A stretch of 64,000 nt of DNA from Adiantum capillus-veneris (taxonomy: Eukaryota > Streptophyta > Polypodiopsida > Polypodiales > Pteridaceae), in assembly GCA_014529385.2 (NCBI GenBank), contig CM043960.1:119790543-119854542 (forward strand), written 5' to 3'. Of the stretch, positions 1 to 10,925 are shown piece by piece. The notes beneath the pieces were generated by a model. That model was not told where the DNA came from, ran no database searches, and saw only the letters and a list, made by a program, of their open reading frames with translations. The stretch's first letter is position 1. Every line of letters begins with the position of its first letter. The position numbers and the translations under genes were made by a program.

Positions 1-1
1 T

Positions 2-580
2 AATGTGGGTAAATGTCTAGAGAAATTTGGTGTAAAAACCCCAATGACTCAAATCGAGGAAGGCATCAAAGAGCTTGAAATGCCTCAACTAAATAATAGG
101 CCAGTGCCATTAAACAAGGTAGGCGAGTATTACGAGGGAGAAGATGGAAACACCACCCTTCCTTTGGAATTCAATGGTGTAAAAACCATGGCAATCCTTG
201 ACAGTGGAGTTGGTGTGGCCATTGCAACCAAAGAGGTTTGGAAAAAATGGGGAAAACCTGCCTTGAGATCCACACGAATGACCCTGCAGCTTGCAGATGG
301 ACACAAGGAAAAGCCCCTAGGACTGCTAGAAAAAGTACTTGTTACTTCTTGTGGCATTGAATATGAACACACTTTTGCTGTTGTTGACTTTGCCAAGAAG
401 AACAACTATGAAATAATTTTAAGAAGAGCATTCATGCGACAATTGAAAATGGTCCAAGATTGGGGTTATGACCATATATACCTGAGACATATGGAAACCA
501 TAACAAAGATAAACTTGAGGGACCATAGCTATAGGGATGTGACGAGAACACAGGTTGAGAGTTTGATTCCGCCACAGTAG
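2..580 (+). pseudogene. Ty3/gypsy retropepsin fragment, 5' end outside window
   Basis: This is the aspartic protease part of a gypsy polyprotein, which would cut Gag-Pol into mature proteins. The frame is open from the window edge, so the true start lies outside. The active-site region reads ILDSGVGVAIAT (about residues 65-76 of the visible protein), with DSG in place of the common DTG. It is followed by KEVWKKWG, ADGHKEKPLGLL and, near the end, EIILRRAFMRQLKMVQDWGY, which resembles the usual ILGRPFMRQ block at the end of the domain. The reading frame stops at 578-580, but the protein sense continues in the next frame (see the next entry). That indicates a one-base shift between about 556 and 578. 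The fragment belongs to a plus-strand element, opposite to its right-hand neighbour. Family assignment is firm; lineage is inferred as non-chromovirus gypsy. Confidence 0.85.
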
Positions 581-1128
581 CAGGATCAGAACTTCCAGCT
601 TGGTTGGGTAAGCCTAAAGAACTGTGGATGTGTGGAGCTTCACAATGTGGTAGCTTGAAACGTGAGGAATGTATCCTAGAGCGGGTTATAGACGATATGG
701 ACTATATCCCAGAACCATTTCCTGAAGAAGAGCTAGAGCCTTTTGGATGGGAACACATCTTGGCTACTCTGGATGTGTGCACCGTGGAGGATGCTCCCAC
801 AACAAAGTTTTGTGATGAAAATGGCTATGATGTCGTTTCTTATTTTGCAGTGAGTGTAATCCTGGAAAATGAAGAGAACCAGACATCAACAAGCTCTCGA
901 AATAAGGAGCAAACAAAGAAATGTGGAGAATCAAAAGATGAAGAAGACGATGAGTTCTATGACTTTGTAGAACACTTCGAGCTTCAAGAAGATCAACGAC
1001 CCTGGAATCAATGTCAGCGCTACATGAGTAAAGTGCATCAAAAGTGGATTCCAAAGTCATCAGTGAAAACACAACCACCACAAGCATCTTCATACATGGC
1101 TCCTAATAGGGATGCAAAGACCCAGTGA
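565..1128 (+). pseudogene. Continuation of the gypsy polyprotein: protease-RT linker
   Basis: Frame +1 continues the protein as FDSATVAGSELPAWLGKP directly after the frame that ends at 580. It then runs as an acidic, low-homology segment with EPFPEEELEPFGW, TKFCDENGYD and an acidic stretch (EDDEFYDFVEHFEL). It ends at a stop at 1126-1128. No reverse transcriptase motif follows, so the element is broken off at about 1130. The segment is the kind of spacer found between protease and RT in some plant gypsy elements. I recognise no catalytic domain in it. The link to the preceding protease is inferred from position and continuous sense across the frameshift. Confidence 0.6.
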
Positions 1129-3730
1129 GGCGGTCCGGGCGGGCAACAAGAAGAGCGGCCTCTAAACACCCTTCGAGGCTCCCGTGCTGCTCAATTGGGG
1201 CTGGGGCAAGCACAATCAGATACAACAACAACCCACGGCTAGAAACCAAACAAGAAAAGGGGCACCACCTAGTTGTAGATGCGAACTAGGACGCACGTGA
1301 TATCTCCTTGTACTCAAACGCACAAAGAGAGGGGAATGCAAGATAGCCACACACACCAAACACAAACATTCACCACGCCAGAGAGAGGTAAAGAGCACAA
1401 ATCAACTTGAGCAACTCAGTCTTAACCTTAAAGACTAGATGCACACAAAGCTTGATGAGAAATAGAGAGACAACACAAAACTTGACCTTGTTGCCAATAC
1501 ACAAATTGTCTTAGGGTCACGGGAGCCCTCTCACCGAGCACCCTCTTACAATTTACCTTTTAGGCAAACAATTCAACAAGCCCTCAAACCACCAAGCATG
1601 AAATGGCACAACAAACTTCAAGGACAATATACCTTCAACCACCTGATGAGCCAACTTATCAAGTCAATTTGGAGAGAAGAGTCGTAGTTGCAGCATACAA
1701 TTGCACCCAAAACTATGAATCTTATTTATGCACAAGAGTAGGCTACAAGTGTGGTGAAGAGTATGGCATACACTCCACTCCTCTAGATGGCATAACTAAC
1801 TTCAAGCTTCTCCATGCACCTATGTGTAATGATGGAATAGAGCACTCACGATTCACACACTCTACACAACTAGGCTTGAAGAGTGGTGTGCTATGTGTTG
1901 AGAATGGTGTGGTGTAGTGTGATCATGTGATGATTTACAAGGGAGAGAAGGGCTCTATTTATAGGTTTTAGAAGCCCCGATTTGGATTAGACCTAATCAA
2001 GTTTATTTGAAGGAATAAAAGATTATGCATTTTTTTTTAATTTATAAAAGGGTGGGCCTCTCTTGTCCTTTGAGTCACATGGCTGTGGGCTCAAGGGAAG
2101 AGAATTATTGAGGATGATAGAAGAGAGGATTGAGTGAATAATTTGGGAGTGCCTACTCTAGTAGAGGGTGCATTTTACAATAAGGTTAGTGGTTAGTAGT
2201 TAGTAATTATCACTACAAAATATTTACAAAATCATTCACCAAATGGTGAGATATATGATGAGAAAAGTTAGAGAAGGGATAAGCTTGTAAAGCAAGGTTG
2301 AAGCTTGGAGAAGTTGACATTCACCTCTTTACAACACCAGTAGAAGAAGCGGCCAGCATGGCGAAGTAACGCGTGTCGATGAAGCTATGTTATCTTCAAA
2401 CCTTGGAAAATTCATGATAAAAGCCTTCATTTGCAGAGGTTATCCTTGGATTTTTGCTGATTTTTTGAAGTTCTTTACAAAGCTGAAGAGAGTATGGTAA
2501 TATGGACATATATGTAGAGAGAAAGGGGGACACATAGGGTGTAGAAATGGAGGATGAAGGCTATGGAGGTGTGAGAGATGTGGCAATGGTGAAGAGGGTG
2601 AATTAGGACATGGGAGTTGCAAGTTTGGGAGAGGGAAGGAGAGGGAGGAGTGTGTGTGAAAGAGGAAAATGATAAAGTGGAAGAGGAAGTACGTGTGGCT
2701 GCATAGCATGGGCAAACTGGGGTCCACCAATAAAATCATAGCTCACAGCTCGTAGCTCAAACAAATATGAAAAAATTTGAGGTGAAAGTTCAGCTCACGA
2801 GCTACAACTTTTGTTTGTATCACCTTTCCAAATTCGGGGAGCATGTAATCTTTAAAAATTCGTCAAAACCGACTGTTTTTTTCCACTGCACAAGGTCCTT
2901 GTGAGGTCCTTCTTTGGATGATTCTTTTGAATACCTTCAAGAGTGAGCTCCCCATGGTGCATGCATGTATGCCACATACCCTTGACCTTATTTGGTAGGT
3001 CTATAATTGAAGATATTGTTGAGATCATGATATAAGTGAATAGTACAACTAAGAAAATCAAATATTTAGGGGGTCTAAAAATATATATACATGTCAAATG
3101 TAAATAATATAGGTGGAAAAAATATAAAGGGGTCAAAATAAATCTCTCATTATAAGTCTACCATAAAAAGATGAATATTTTTGGTGTTCTAATTTATGAG
3201 AGTAAAAGAAATAGATGTAAGAAGGAAAAATTACAATAGTGAAAAAATATACACATAAGTAAAACTAGTTTTTTTGGATTTTTGTTGGGGATGGAGTTAT
3301 ACCAAAAATAAGAGAAACTTGCATGAAATTATTTTTATATGGAATAAAGAGTATGCAAAATGGTAAGAAAAAATATGGTAATGGTGAGTCAATGTACATA
3401 GCATAAATAACACCATAGGTAGAAATATTTAAATAAATACCAAAATAATTATGAAAAATCCTTTTATTTAGGCCCTATATACAATACAATGAAATATTTA
3501 CACAAAAATGGGCCATAAGATACTTATATTTTTATATTTTTATATTTTGTTGGCTCAACTAGCCCAATGACTAGCTAGCTGAGGGTTTTTAAGAAGATAT
3601 GGGAAAAGTCCCCTAACTCACACACACCTATATACAGTGAAATGGTAGGGATAGCCACAGTGTTTGGATGATTTTGGTAGGGTGGGTTAACTCACTATGG
3701 CAATTACAAAGAGCCGAAAAACGGCTATCA
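1129..3730 (-). other. Noncoding block, probable 3' LTR of the minus-strand gypsy element
   Basis: No coding region is convincing here. The right edge (about 3730, ending ...CTATCA) lies immediately beside a polypurine tract on the minus strand, as expected for the start of a 3' LTR beginning TGATAG. A TATA-type box on the minus strand sits inside the block at 1955-1963, compatible with an LTR promoter. The left boundary is not visible and no second LTR copy is in the window, so the LTR call is inference. A 104-codon plus ORF at 1603-1917 has no recognisable domain and is probably chance. The remainder is AT-rich (2740-3600) with G/A-rich patches at 2480-2700. Confidence 0.45.
1955..1963 (-). 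promoter_or_regulatory. TATA box of probable LTR promoter
   Basis: The minus strand reads CCTATAAATAGAG, a good match to the plant TATA box. It lies within the presumed 3' LTR of the minus-strand gypsy element, where U3 would run from 3730 down to here. Activity is not shown by the sequence. Confidence 0.45.
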
Positions 3731-3734
3731 TTAG

Positions 3735-3747
3735 CCCTCCCCCCAGG
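3735..3747 (-). promoter_or_regulatory. Polypurine tract of minus-strand gypsy element
   Basis: The minus strand reads CCTGGGGGGAGGG just downstream of the integrase stop and just upstream of a TG that can start an LTR. This is the usual position of the plus-strand DNA primer of an LTR retrotransposon. Confidence 0.6.
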
Positions 3748-3759
3748 ATGATGGTATAT

Positions 3760-4477
3760 TCATGTACCATCATAGAGTATCTTTTCCAAAGAGAGTGCTT
3801 CAGAGTCCTTGATGAGGTCTTCATTGTTTGGCCCCTCAGAATTTTGGTTTGAGTTACACTCATGCTTCACGGAACAATACCTACATGAGATAGCTGCCTT
3901 TTGACAGATCTTTGGTAGATCCTTTGGTAGAAGGCGACTCAAATAAGGATTCAAGCGATACCCGTTTACCTTCCTGGAGTGCTCTTTCCCATTCAAGTCC
4001 ATAAGTTGATAGTAACTTGAATTGAAAGCCTTCTTAACTATGTATGGCCCTTGCCATCTAGTTTCAAATTTGGCATCAAAACGATTGTCGAGTCGATTGT
4101 CATACCTTAGCACAAGATCTCCTTCATTGATGCCTTTGTCCTTTAGTTTCTTGTCAAGCTTTTCCTTCGCCTGCGTAGCTTTCCTCTTGTAGCACTCGTA
4201 TGCTGCTTCTCTTTTCCACTCAAGCTCAGCTAAGGTAAGAAGTCGATCCATCCATGCTTCTTGATCATCTTGTGCTGCTTTGCCATGAAGTCGTATTGTT
4301 GGGATGTTGAGCTCAATTGGTTGTAAAGCCTCTTGACCATAGACCAAGTGAAATGGTGTAAACTCCGTGGCTTCTCTATATGTGGTTCAATACGCCCACA
4401 AGGCACCATCCAAGAAGTCATCCCACAACTTTGTCTTGTTTCTCACCATCTTTCTAATGATGCCTGCAATGACACCA
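3760..4477 (-). pseudogene. Gypsy integrase C-terminal domain
   Basis: A 195-codon open frame (4347 to 3760) begins VYGQEALQPIELNIPT and contains the integrase C-terminal pattern of non-chromovirus plant gypsy elements: EGDLVLRYDNRL, TRWQGPYIVKKAF and KVNGYRLNPYLSR. No chromodomain follows; the tail is polar and unrecognised. Upstream of the open frame the sense continues as DDFLDGALWAY, then a TGA where an amino acid is expected, then TTYREATEFTPFHL. The polyprotein is therefore broken by at least one stop between the catalytic core and this domain. It belongs with the RNase H/integrase core at 4478-5530 and is followed by the polypurine tract at 3735-3747. Confidence 0.85.
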
Positions 4478-5530
4478 TTAGTAGGTTTCTACTAGACCAT
4501 TGGATTGGGGATAGTAGGGTGTACTATGACGATGTAGAATGTGAAGTTCTTCACAAACCTCTGTGAGCAAGCCCTTTCTAAACCCTGGACCATTATCAGA
4601 AACAATCTCCAAAGGTGTGCCAAATCTACAACAAATGTGAGTGTAGACAAATTTGCTCACTGTCCTCTCAGTTACCTTTGCCACACTTTGTGCTTCCACC
4701 CACCTAGTCATATAGTCTACCACCACTAGAATGTAGAGTTTACCATTTTTTGTCCTAGGGAGAGGACCCATAGCATCAATGCCCCACTTTTCAAAGGGTC
4801 CATTTGCAAGCACGATTTTCCTTGGACCATACACCAATCTTCTATTCCCATTTACCTGACAATTGTGAAAACTTTTACACCAATGTTGGACATCCACATT
4901 CAGACTTGGCCGAACATACCCCGCAAGCAAAATCTTCTTCACAATTAACTCTTGGGCAAAATGACCACCACATGCCTCTTCATGCAAACCTTTTAGAATG
5001 GTTGGAATCTCCTTGATAGTTGGTACTCTTCTGCACACTTGATCCTTCCCTCTTTGATAGAGGGATCCTTCTAGAAGATACGCACTTGCCTTTTTCATGA
5101 GTTTCCTCTTTTGAGCCTTCGTGAAGTCTTGCGAAAACTCACCCTCCAAAATGTAGCTAATAATGGGAGTCAATGACTCCAATCCCTGGTTTCTCGGTTG
5201 CATGACAGTTGCTGCCACCATGATGACCTGCACTTCTTTCTCAACACATGTAACTGCTTGTTGTGCAAGTAAATCGGCATCTTCATTTTTTTTCCTAGGA
5301 ATATGATATAGTTGCACTTCTTCAAAGTGATTAAAAATCCTACAAATGGCATGAAATTTTGTCCGTAAGCTTTCATTCTTGCATGCCCAAATGCCTAAAA
5401 TCTGTTTAACAATGAGAAGTGCATCTCCCTTTACCATGAGACGTTTATCCTTGGCCAATGCACATATTCAAACCATGAAGTAGTGTGTCGTATTATGCTT
5501 CATTGTTGCTAGTTTATCAACCAAAAAAGG
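4478..5530 (-). pseudogene. Gypsy RNase H tail and integrase zinc-binding/catalytic domains
   Basis: Minus-strand open frame 5458 to 4478 encodes the end of RNase H (GDALLIVKQI, YHIPRKKNEDADLLAQQA) and then integrase. The zinc-binding part shows HEEACGGHF ... WCKSFHNCQ. The DDE core shows GIDAMGPLPRTKNG (first Asp), IVSDNGPGFRKG (second Asp) and PQSNGLVETY (Glu). The frame stops right after this Glu-containing motif. Just upstream, RNase H sense continues as SNNEA, a stop, then YDTLLHGLNMC, so the RNase H is also interrupted. RT is absent: at about 5530-5560 the element is joined to unrelated sequence. The integrase would have inserted the cDNA, but this copy is dead. Confidence 0.88.
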
Positions 5531-5559
5531 GCTTTATTCCTTACTATCTGCAAAACCTG

Positions 5560-7105
5560 GCACACACTATCAACAAACCAAAATCATTTATACCAAGTTT
5601 TATTCTGCCTACTACCAAATCTCAAGTGGGTTTCCCCACCCCCTACATCACATAGCCTCCGCCTAAATAAAAAACCGACCATTGGTTCCTTCCATCCACC
5701 TGTAAATGCATACCATAATGTTGTGCCCTAGCACATATCCTATCATCTTTGTAGACCAACATTCCATAAATCCCTTGACATACAAGCAACCACTGACAAA
5801 CTGCCCACAACATATCAAGAAACACAAAGCATACCGCCAACCTAAAAGAAAGTACTGACCTTCCCTCCAATCGATGTAAGTGGAGGCGTCATGCATAGAA
5901 CCTTGCACCTGTTGAACCATCCACCACACAATTGTTTCTACCACCATACTCATGAACCAGAGCTCACATGCCTTCAATGGAAGAAAAGCCACCATTTGTG
6001 ATTCTCCTTTATCCACCACTTGACATGTCTGATGTAACATAACCTCCACCACCTTTGGCACACAAGACCTCCTCACCGGCAATACACTCGATTCTAGCAT
6101 CGTCAAGCCTTTCTGCTGCAACCAGCTGCTCTTCAAGGTCGATCCGCTCCATTTGGTTGCCGTCTTCAACCGCTTGCACCTCAATCACCTCTTCTAATGC
6201 TGCATCATGCTCTGCCAAGGTAGAGAGAAACTCTCCTCACACTACATTACCTTGGTCATCATTCATAGATAAGGCCACTTCATTCATTGTGGCAAGCATC
6301 TGCATTGTATCTATTTGCATAGCTCCATTGATCAGCATAGACTCCTCCACTTGGTTTCCATTAAGCACCATGGCTTGATCTATTCCGTGCTCTTCTTGAA
6401 CATTGGCTATCACCATATCGTCAAACATATAATAAGGCAGCTTTACCTTTACCAGCTCAGGTTCAATAGATTTTGTTTTCTCGCCATAGGATGTGGACTC
6501 ATCCGCTCTATCCTCCTCACTTGTCTCCTAGCAACTCGAGCTTCTATCTTCACCATCATTGGCATCATATACCGACTGTGTATCTGCATCTTCATCCGCT
6601 TGCTGCTCCACAAATGCATGTCTTTGCACACTTTCTACATCTACTTATGAACCCTCGATATCTGCAACTTGATTGCACTCTGCTACCTTCTCATTCACAC
6701 TTTCCACAAAACAGGCTTTACCTCTTCAATCTGCTCTAGAACCTCATTACTTGCTATCTCTTTTGCACCGTGGTTCACTTTGACATGGGTCTTATTGTTG
6801 TTGACAAGCTCGTCCACCATGAGCATGGGCACATCACAAACCGGAAACCTCCAAGGAGCATAACCAACCATATGCCTTACCTCCATAGGCTCTGCACTTC
6901 AAACAATTGGTATTGCCTTCGATCAAACCAAAGAACACTCTACTACCATTACAATAGGCACATAATTTGCAGGCTTCACTGAGCCCATCTCCAGCTTCCG
7001 CTTTACCTTCCGGTTCTCCATCTTGGCCAGATAGAGCATGTATTCATATGTATCTGCACCGTACTCGACCTTTTCTCTAATCCTCTGATGGAAGCATTCT
7101 TATAG
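5560..7105 (-). pseudogene. Degenerate minus-strand gag/spacer region of a retroelement
   Basis: Several short minus-strand frames read as acidic, repeat-poor protein: one at 6886-6695 (VRHMVGYAPWRFPVCDVPML, then LMVDELVNNNK), one at 6428-6237 and one at 6218-6009 (LEEQLVAAERLDDARIEC). Upstream, sense continues as EKVEYGADTYEYMLYLAK and KMENRKVKRK. They lie downstream of a clear gag fragment on the same strand and are separated by stops and shifts. I recognise no catalytic domain. A purine-rich stretch on the minus strand at about 5628-5645 could be a polypurine tract. The block is best taken as the decayed C-terminal gag or spacer of the same element; this is inference from strand and adjacency. 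Confidence 0.4.
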
Positions 7106-7109
7106 CTAA

Positions 7110-7400
7110 CATGGGTTGCCTTTTACCCCAACAACAATGTCCAACTTCCTCCAACATGCTTCAAACTGCTTCCGCTTTACCTTCCGGTTCTTCATCTTGG
7201 CACGTTTGCGCATCAGCAACGATACCGTCTACAACTTTTCAACATCCGTCAACATACGCATCGACAACATCCATAGCTCAAAATCTGCTAACCAATCCTC
7301 AGGGTCTTCAACACCCGTAAATATGGGGCCAAAACTTTGACTCCACCATCTCTGTCAACTTCAAACTCGGCCACCAAACACTTTGACCATCTGCCAACCG
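7110..7400 (-). pseudogene. Gag fragment, tandem copy 1
   Basis: The minus strand carries a second, more decayed version of the gag segment found at 8311-8722 (FGPIFTGVEDPEDWLADFEL and MRMLTDVEKL against FGPIFMGVEGREGWLADFEL and MRMLMDVEKL). It is interrupted by stops and joined early to a KMKNRKVKRK stretch that recurs near 7000-7030. The middle of the gag domain is therefore deleted relative to copy 2. Confidence 0.6.
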
Positions 7401-7958
7401 CTTTGTCGGGGGACTATCAAACACCACTTTAGAGTTCAAATAGGAGCATTAGGGAGCTCCTCATTGGGGGCACTAGAAGATGGAGAGGGGGAAGGAGAAC
7501 ACACCCAGAACACAACTCAATGCCTTGCTATAGCCCTGGGTATACACAATGCCCCAATCCACTAGAGTTCACCTTCAAAATTCGACATTATTCGCAAACA
7601 AACCAGTGCTTGCGTGTACAAAACTATGTGCACTTTGCGTTGCAACACACCGAACCAACCCAATCATCCCACTCTGCTCAACTCACAACCTTCCACACAT
7701 AGACAAACTCTCTTTATTTCACTTTGGATAACATACCTCGGGGGGGCACACACGCTGACACATGCCCACAAACACATGCACAGAAGCAGAGCAGAGAAGG
7801 GGGAAGGGGGAATCAATGCAAGAAAACAATAATGATGGATTTACTAGCATCAACGCAACCATTTACAATGGACTCCATGTCGGCACAGCCCTAGGAAACA
7901 TACACTAGCCCTAGTGGCCGCCTCGGCAAAAAAGCCCCCAGAAATTCGTGTGCATCTC

Positions 7959-7966
7959 CTTTTATA
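7959..7966 (-). promoter_or_regulatory. TATA box, copy 1
   Basis: The minus strand reads TATAAAAG within a conserved stretch (GATCACTCTTATAAAAGGAG). The equivalent box at 9341-9348 is in the second tandem copy. It lies about 550 bases upstream (minus sense) of gag copy 1. Confidence 0.5.
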
Positions 7967-8249
7967 AGAGTGATCAAAGCTTAAAAAACAAAAAATTGGG
8001 TTTTTATTGGTTTGTGCAGGCCACTAGAGCCCTCTTTTAGTATTTTCCATGGACTACACACATTTGGCACCTCAATTTGGATATTGCCTTCCATGGTGGA
8101 CACCTCGGTAGGTTTCCATTCTCCCTCTCTTACTTTTTCTCCACTTGCTCTCTCCTTTCAAATTTGAGTTTTAACTGCATGATGGCCTTGGTCTTGCCTT
8201 ATCTCTCTCATGTGCCCATATGAACTCTCTCTCAGATGCCCTCCCTCTA

Positions 8250-8271
8250 CCACTAGCGATGTCGCTAGTGG
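8250..8271. repeat. 22 bp perfect palindrome, copy 1
   Basis: Two 10-base arms, CCACTAGCGA and TCGCTAGTGG, flank a TG centre. The identical palindrome occurs at 9631-9652 at the equivalent place of the second tandem block. Confidence 0.85.
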
Positions 8272-8310
8272 GGTGGAACTCCCTTGCTCTTAACTTCAGA
8301 TACGGGTTTC

Positions 8311-8722
8311 CTTTTACCCTAGCAACAATCTCCAACTACCTCCAACATGCTTCAAACTGCTTAAGGAAAATGGAAAAATATTTACTTACATTCTGGTGTA
8401 CCGCCTTCAGCTTTGCACCAGCTTCCTCCGGAGTAATCACTTCTCGAAACCGCTCTAAAAATTGACTCTGAAACTCTTGCCATGATCCCCAATCAGTACT
8501 CTTTAAACCATGGAACAAAATCTTGGCCAATCCGTGCATCATCAGTGGTACCATCAACAACTTTTCAACATCCATCAACATACGCATCAACAACATCCAT
8601 AGCTCAAAATCTGCTAACCAACCCTCACGGCCTTCAACACCCATAAATATGGGGCCAAAACTTGGCCCCACCATCTCTGTCAACTTCAACCTCGGCCACC
8701 AAATACTCCGACCATTCGCCAA
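8311..8722 (-). pseudogene. Retrotransposon gag (capsid) fragment, tandem copy 2
   Basis: A 128-codon minus-strand frame contains a gag core: GWLADFELWM, VPLMMHGLAKILFHGLKS, WGSWQEFQSQFLERFREV and ITPEEAGAKLKAV, then YFSIFLKQFEACWR. This is the W-x-F ... F-x-x-x-F pattern of the plant retrotransposon gag family, which packs element RNA in virus-like particles. The frame lacks a zinc knuckle and is joined at 8310 to the promoter/leader block of copy 1. It is therefore a truncated gag inside a tandem duplication. The N-terminal Met is at 8722, but the true start cannot be chosen with confidence. Confidence 0.7.
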
Positions 8723-9106
8723 CTGCTTTGTTGGGGGCTATCAAACACCGCTTCAGATTTCAAATAGGAGCATTAGACAACTCCTCAATGGGGGCACTAG
8801 AAGATGGAGAAGGGGAAAGGGGAACACACCCGAAACACAACTCAATGCCTTGCTATAGCCCAGGGTATACACAGTGCCCCAATCCATTAGAGTTCACCTT
8901 CAAAACTTGACATTATTTGCCAACAAACCCCTGTTTACACACGACCATACGCACACTGCGTAGCAACACACCGAACCAGCCCAATCGTCTCACTGTGCTT
9001 AACTCATAGTCGTCCACACACACATAGACTCTCTCTATCTCACTTTGCACAACATACCTCGAGGGGGCACACACACCGACACACGCCCAAAAACACACTC
9101 ACACAA

Positions 9107-9228
9107 GCAGAGAAGAGAAGAGGGAAGGGGGAATTGATGCCAAAAGATGGAGATGATGGATTTACTAGCAGAGAAGAGAAGAGGGAAGGGGGAATTGATG
9201 CCAAAAGATGGCAATGATGGATTTACTA
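9107..9228. repeat. 61 bp direct tandem duplication
   Basis: The 61-base unit starting GCAGAGAAGAGAAGAGGG is present twice head to tail (9107-9167 and 9168-9228) with only a few differences. The copy-1 block at ~7790-7850 has a single version, so this duplication is younger than the large one. Confidence 0.85.
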
Positions 9229-9340
9229 GCATTAACGCAACCATTGACAATGGACTTCACGCCGGCACAGTCCTCAGCAACATACAATAGCTCCACTAGC
9301 CGCCTCGACCAAAAAGCCCCTAGAAATTCGTGTGCATCTC

Positions 9341-9348
9341 CTTTTATA
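9341..9348 (-). promoter_or_regulatory. TATA box, copy 2
   Basis: The minus strand reads CTCCTATAAAAGGAG around this site, a good plant TATA box that is also a near-palindrome. It is conserved with 7959-7966. Confidence 0.55.
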
Positions 9349-9630
9349 GGAGTGATCAAAGCTTAAGAAAACAAAAAATTGGGTTTTTATTGGCTCGTGT
9401 AGGCCATTAGAGCCCTCTTTTATCATTTTCCATGAACTACACACATTTGGCACCTCAATTTCGATATTGCCTTGCATGGTGGACACCTCGGCAGGTTTCC
9501 ATTCTCCCTTGCTTACTTTTTCTCCACTTGCTCTCTCCTTTCGAACTTTTTTTAACTGCCTGATGGCCATGGTCTTGCCTTATCCCTCTCATGTGCCCGT
9601 ATGAACTCTCTCACACATGCCCTCATTCTA

Positions 9631-9652
9631 CCACTAGCGATGTCGCTAGTGG
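9631..9652. repeat. 22 bp perfect palindrome, copy 2
   Basis: Identical to 8250-8271 (arms CCACTAGCGA and TCGCTAGTGG). Conservation in both diverged blocks suggests it was already in the ancestral element. Confidence 0.85.
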
Positions 9653-9690
9653 AGTGGAACTCCCTTGCTCTTAACTTCAAAAGATGGGGC

Positions 9691-10925
9691 CTTATGAGGC
9701 TACCAGACCTTGCCCTTGCCGAGTCCCATGTCATCAGCCCTGCGAGCTGTTGCCCAACATTGACAACCATCACCATCTGCTAGCCACCGCCATCGGCTTC
9801 ACCACAACTTTTGCCTCGTGTCCCTCGCTGCACCACAGTAGCGCCAAGTGGCCCCCTGCCATATCCATGCTAAAAGGAGCTCTCTCTCCCCATTGCACAC
9901 CACATAAGGCTCGCGGCCCGCTACATATACCATGTTTCTTAGCTTCATGCACCCACTTATGGGTTTTTGATGAGCCACGTGGAATGCCATTGGTGATTGC
10001 CCTCCAAGGCCCCCATTTTTCATTAAAAACCCTCAAAAAAACCTCCAAATTCGCCAACTTTTGGGCTCTCCTTGGCGAGGCTCCTGTTCTTGGTCTATGG
10101 ACTTGATCTCTGAGTCGTAAAGCTCGGCAAATAGTCCTTGTCGCCAACCCTAAATTGCCCAACCTTTGCTGCACTTCTAAATTTCTTTGGCCCTCTTCTC
10201 GAGGCTGTCCAAATTGCCAAAATCAAACTGACACCATGACGTCGGGGACGAACGCCGACTTCAATCTGCAATATCTCCTTGGTTCGGGCTCCGTTTTATG
10301 AGCCATGACTTCCTATGGCCTTCCCTTGCCGTAAATAGCACAAACAAACATGGCAAGCATCTGAATACTCCAAATGGCACGCATACCAAGGCGACCTGAT
10401 CGACACATACTTGGCCCCCGTCAAAACTTCAAAGCCTCGTATCTTGATATCTGTGACTCAGAGTGCTTATCTGAAAAGACCAATTGGCTCCACAAATTAA
10501 GCTCTACGCATCCATCCATTGAAACTGGCTTGGACTACCTGGAACGACCTGCCGTGCTCACCTTAGATCGGAAATGCACTGCACCTTCAAGCTCAAATAT
10601 CTTGGGCTCTGTAGCTCTGCTTGTTGATGAGCCATCTGGACCTGCTCCTTTAGCAACTCAAGCTCTCTATTTCCATGCAAAAATATTGCACCTTGAATCT
10701 CTTTCACCTGCCACACAAATTAGCCATTTTTGTGGCCCTTCTTGGCCTATAAACCACTTCAGCCATACATATCCGCTGCTACCTATCTCTATGCAAGATC
10801 TTTGTAGTTGCTCCTACTCTTTGCCATGCTTCTAATAGCCTATACACTCCTGGTGGTGCCATCTTCTATGGTCGACCGACTTTGGCTACACCACCATGAC
10901 AAGAGTGCAACACTTGTATCCTATT
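9691..10925. other. GC-richer noncoding sequence, possibly U3 of the same LTR
   Basis: Overlapping ORFs on both strands (for example 9684-10106 plus and 10174-9770 minus) show no domain and mask each other, so I do not call a gene. The stretch lies upstream of the TATA box of the minus-strand leader block and may be its U3 region. No end or target duplication was found. Nothing recognisable between 10180 and 10925. Confidence 0.35.

Larger units (their letters stand above)
7401..8310 (-). repeat. Promoter/leader block, tandem copy 1
   Basis: This block is a diverged copy of 8723-9690. Shared landmarks in the same order include TATGGGGCCAAAACTT at the gag edge, TGCCTTGCTATAGCCC, CACACACGCTGACACA, GAAATTCGTGTGCATCTCC, the TATA box and the palindrome at 8250-8271. 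Position upstream of gag and the TATA box suggest LTR plus leader of a minus-strand element. It is joined at about 8310 directly to the gag of copy 2. Confidence 0.6.
8723..9690 (-). repeat. Promoter/leader block, tandem copy 2
   Basis: This is the better-preserved partner of 7401-8310, offset by roughly 1.2-1.4 kb. It contains the TATA box at 9341-9348, a 61 bp tandem duplication at 9107-9228 and the 22 bp palindrome at 9631-9652, and lies directly upstream (minus sense) of gag copy 2. It is best explained as LTR/leader sequence of a minus-strand gypsy element. Exact LTR ends were not found. Confidence 0.6.

Noticed and set aside
1603-1917. 104-codon plus ORF as a gene
   Set aside because: No recognisable motif and it lies in a presumed LTR; likely chance.
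9684-10174. Overlapping plus and minus ORFs of 134-140 codons
   Set aside because: Moderate GC content and few stops on both strands; neither product shows a domain or continues into neighbouring coding sense.
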